Assembly (NCBI GenBank): GCA_947497635.1
Contig: CANMHZ010000067.1
Location: 1-6,515, forward strand
DNA from: Helicobacteraceae bacterium
GTDB taxonomy: Bacteria > Campylobacterota > Campylobacteria > Campylobacterales > Sulfurimonadaceae
Reading direction: 5' to 3'
DNA length: 6,515 nucleotides
Shown piece after piece: positions 5,091 to 6,515 of this stretch. Numbering within the stretch: position 1 is the stretch's first letter; each line of letters starts with the position of its first letter. Both the position numbers and the translations under genes were made by a program. The notes beneath the pieces were generated by a model that did not search any database, was not told the origin of the DNA, and saw only the letters and a list, made by a program, of their open reading frames with translations.

Positions 5091-6515
5091 TGGTTTTCTA
5101 AAATATCCACAATATCGACAGGAAGCGATTTGAGCAATTCACTATCCGCACCCGCTGCACGTAGTAAGGACTTAATCTCTTTACGGATTTCCCGTTTCAA
5201 ATCGTCGTGATCTTTCCAGTCGGCTTTTTGGAGATAAATACCGATTTTGTCAAAAATAGCAATCGTCAATACTTTAGGATCAGGGAGTAGCTTTTTAATT
5301 TTCATGTAAATTGGAAACTGTTCCGTTGAAGCAAGCCCCATTCGTCTCCACTCGTCTTTAGCGTTTATAATCTCTTCTTGGATTTTATGAAATTCGCTTA
5401 GCAAATGCGCTTGATCAATTCGATCCTCTTCACGATCACGAATCAATCGTTCCAACCGCTTCGCCAAATCGTCATAAAATTCAGGGTTCTCTTTTTTATT
5501 GGCTTGGATCGTGTGTTTGATACGGGTTATAATTTTTTTATCTACAATTCCGCTGCCTGTCCTTGATAGTTCTTCTTCAAAGCGTTTGGAATCGGTAATA
5601 TCGACTGCTTCAGACAGCAGATAATGAACTCCTGTCGCACGGAGGTGCTCATCGATGATCATTTGGATTTTTTTGCTCTCTTCTTTGGTGATAAAGAGCT
5701 TTTCAGGGGTGTGGGTATTAACCGCTTCAAGTTTAATGTCATTGAAGAGCTTCAAATCATACTCATACGTCATGGCAAATGGATCTGGCAATACAATATC
5801 CATAGACTTGTTAAAGAGCTTCACCAACTCGATATATTTATCTCTCAGATCATCTGGTTCGAGATACAGCACACAAGCGTCTACAAACTTCGCTCGCTCT
5901 TTATGGCGGTCGATTTTAACGCTGCTGAAATATGCCACCATTTTACTATGACGGTTTTCTAGTACGGTTTTCTCATTATCAATGTTCGTCATAACGTCAC
6001 TGGCTTCGAGATCACCGCTGAATATTTTCAATGCGTCGGTGAGATAGTTGGTAATCCCCGCATAATCTACAACAAGCCCGTATTCTTTTCCACTTCCTGT
6101 TCGATTGACCCGTGCAATAGCTTGAAGAAGGTTATGCTCTTTAAGGAGTTTATCGATATACATACATTGAACGATAGGAGCATCGTATCCAGTAAGCAAC
6201 ATATCTGACACGATCAAAATCGCCGTATTATCAAACTGCTTTTTGCCGCCTCTACTCAAATCAACTTCGCTTCCAAAAGGGAGCTTGAAATTTTCAATCG
6301 CTGTTTTTACTTGATCTTCGCTCACGGCTAATTCTCTAAATTCAGGAGGGTCTTTCTTGGTATTCAAGCTCATGATCACTTTAGTCTCAAAAGTATTCAA
6401 TCCCTGTTCTTTGAGTTTTAAAAACGCTTTTTGATACGCTATAGCTTGATAACGGTTATGACACACCAGCATAGCTTTATAGCCATTAGGATAGATCTTA
6501 TCTTTAAAATGGGTG
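5087..6515 (-). CDS. hsdR: Type I restriction enzyme HsdR (motor/C-terminal part), 5' end missing
   Basis: HsdR is the ATP-driven translocating and cleaving subunit of type I restriction enzymes and works with HsdM and HsdS. The frame is open through the right edge (THFKDKIYPNGYKAMLVCH reads in before the ATG at 6472), so the gene starts outside. About 475 residues are visible, roughly the second half of a normal HsdR of about 1000. Visible domains: the second RecA-like lobe beginning with KAMLVCHNR, motif V (TGYDAPIVQCMYIDK, bases about 6150-6193) and motif VI (QAIARVNRTG, with its two arginines). A long helical C-terminal domain follows, of the DUF3387 (T1RH-like_C) type, including NPEFYDDLAKRLERLI. 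The nuclease PD-(D/E)XK domain and Walker A/DEAD motifs would lie in the missing part, so activity cannot be judged. The visible frame has no stop or frameshift. It overlaps the downstream YgjP-like gene by four bases. Confidence 0.92.
   Translation of the reverse strand, partial: THFKDKIYPNGYKAMLVCHNRYQAIAYQKAFLKLKEQGLNTFETKVIMSLNTKKDPPEFRELAVSEDQVKTAIENFKLPFGSEVDLSRGGKKQFDNTAILIVSDMLLTGYDAPIVQCMYIDKLLKEHNLLQAIARVNRTGSGKEYGLVVDYAGITNYLTDALKIFSGDLEASDVMTNIDNEKTVLENRHSKMVAYFSSVKIDRHKERAKFVDACVLYLEPDDLRDKYIELVKLFNKSMDIVLPDPFAMTYEYDLKLFNDIKLEAVNTHTPEKLFITKEESKKIQMIIDEHLRATGVHYLLSEAVDITDSKRFEEELSRTGSGIVDKKIITRIKHTIQANKKENPEFYDDLAKRLERLIRDREEDRIDQAHLLSEFHKIQEEIINAKDEWRRMGLASTEQFPIYMKIKKLLPDPKVLTIAIFDKIGIYLQKADWKDHDDLKREIRKEIKSLLRAAGADSELLKSLPVDIVDILENQ

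Noticed and set aside
5624..5962. + strand frames opposite hsdR
   Set aside because: Antisense shadows of the conserved C-terminal domain; no Shine-Dalgarno or recognisable domain.
5087..6472. A complete 461-aa protein starting at the ATG at 6472
   Set aside because: The frame continues to the right edge and the upstream residues fit the start of the HsdR second motor lobe; it is a cut HsdR, not a short one.

Overview
The window reads as a chromosomal stretch of an AT-rich Gram-negative bacterium. A Tat-exported sulfide:quinone oxidoreductase-like flavoprotein, a Cache-GGDEF receptor and low-GC, A/T-ending codon use together suggest a sulfur-oxidising member of the Campylobacterota (Sulfuricurvum/Sulfurimonas-like). 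That placement is inference; no rRNA or other marker gene is present.

Layout from left to right. (1) Positions 1-997, + strand: the 3' part of a membrane-bound diguanylate cyclase with an extracytoplasmic sCache-type sensor. Its start lies beyond the left edge. (2) 1045-1602, - strand: an unrecognised 185-residue cytoplasmic protein, convergent with the cyclase, with a clear Shine-Dalgarno and a plausible promoter. (3) 1603-1847: intergenic, holding an SD-preceded 31-codon + strand reading frame that overlaps a 40-nt imperfect palindrome. (4) 1848-3278, - strand: a type II-like sulfide:quinone oxidoreductase with a twin-arginine signal. (5) 3279-3509: intergenic, with a 14-bp palindrome near the SQR promoter region and a protein-like orphan + strand reading frame that may be a gene remnant. 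(6) 3510-4265, - strand: an exported VanY-like M15 D,D-/L,D-carboxypeptidase, probably with its own promoter and an 11-bp-phased direct repeat. (7) 4392-5090 and 5087-6515, - strand: a YgjP-like (DUF45) zinc metalloprotease whose start overlaps by 4 nt the stop of a type I restriction HsdR subunit. HsdR is cut by the right edge, and only its second motor lobe and C-terminal domain are visible.

How the genes relate: HsdR and the YgjP-like protein form one transcription unit, probably the end of a type I restriction-modification locus continuing to the right. The peptidase, SQR and 185-residue gene all lie on the same strand, but they are separated by 126-245 bp gaps with their own candidate promoters. 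They look like single-gene units rather than an operon. The cyclase is an independent signalling gene. I see no tRNA, rRNA, CRISPR array, insertion sequence or convincing rho-independent terminator. No convincing previously undescribed system is visible. The best leads are the HsdR/metalloprotease pair, the exported type II-like SQR with a displaced second cysteine, and the small reading frames in the two larger gaps.
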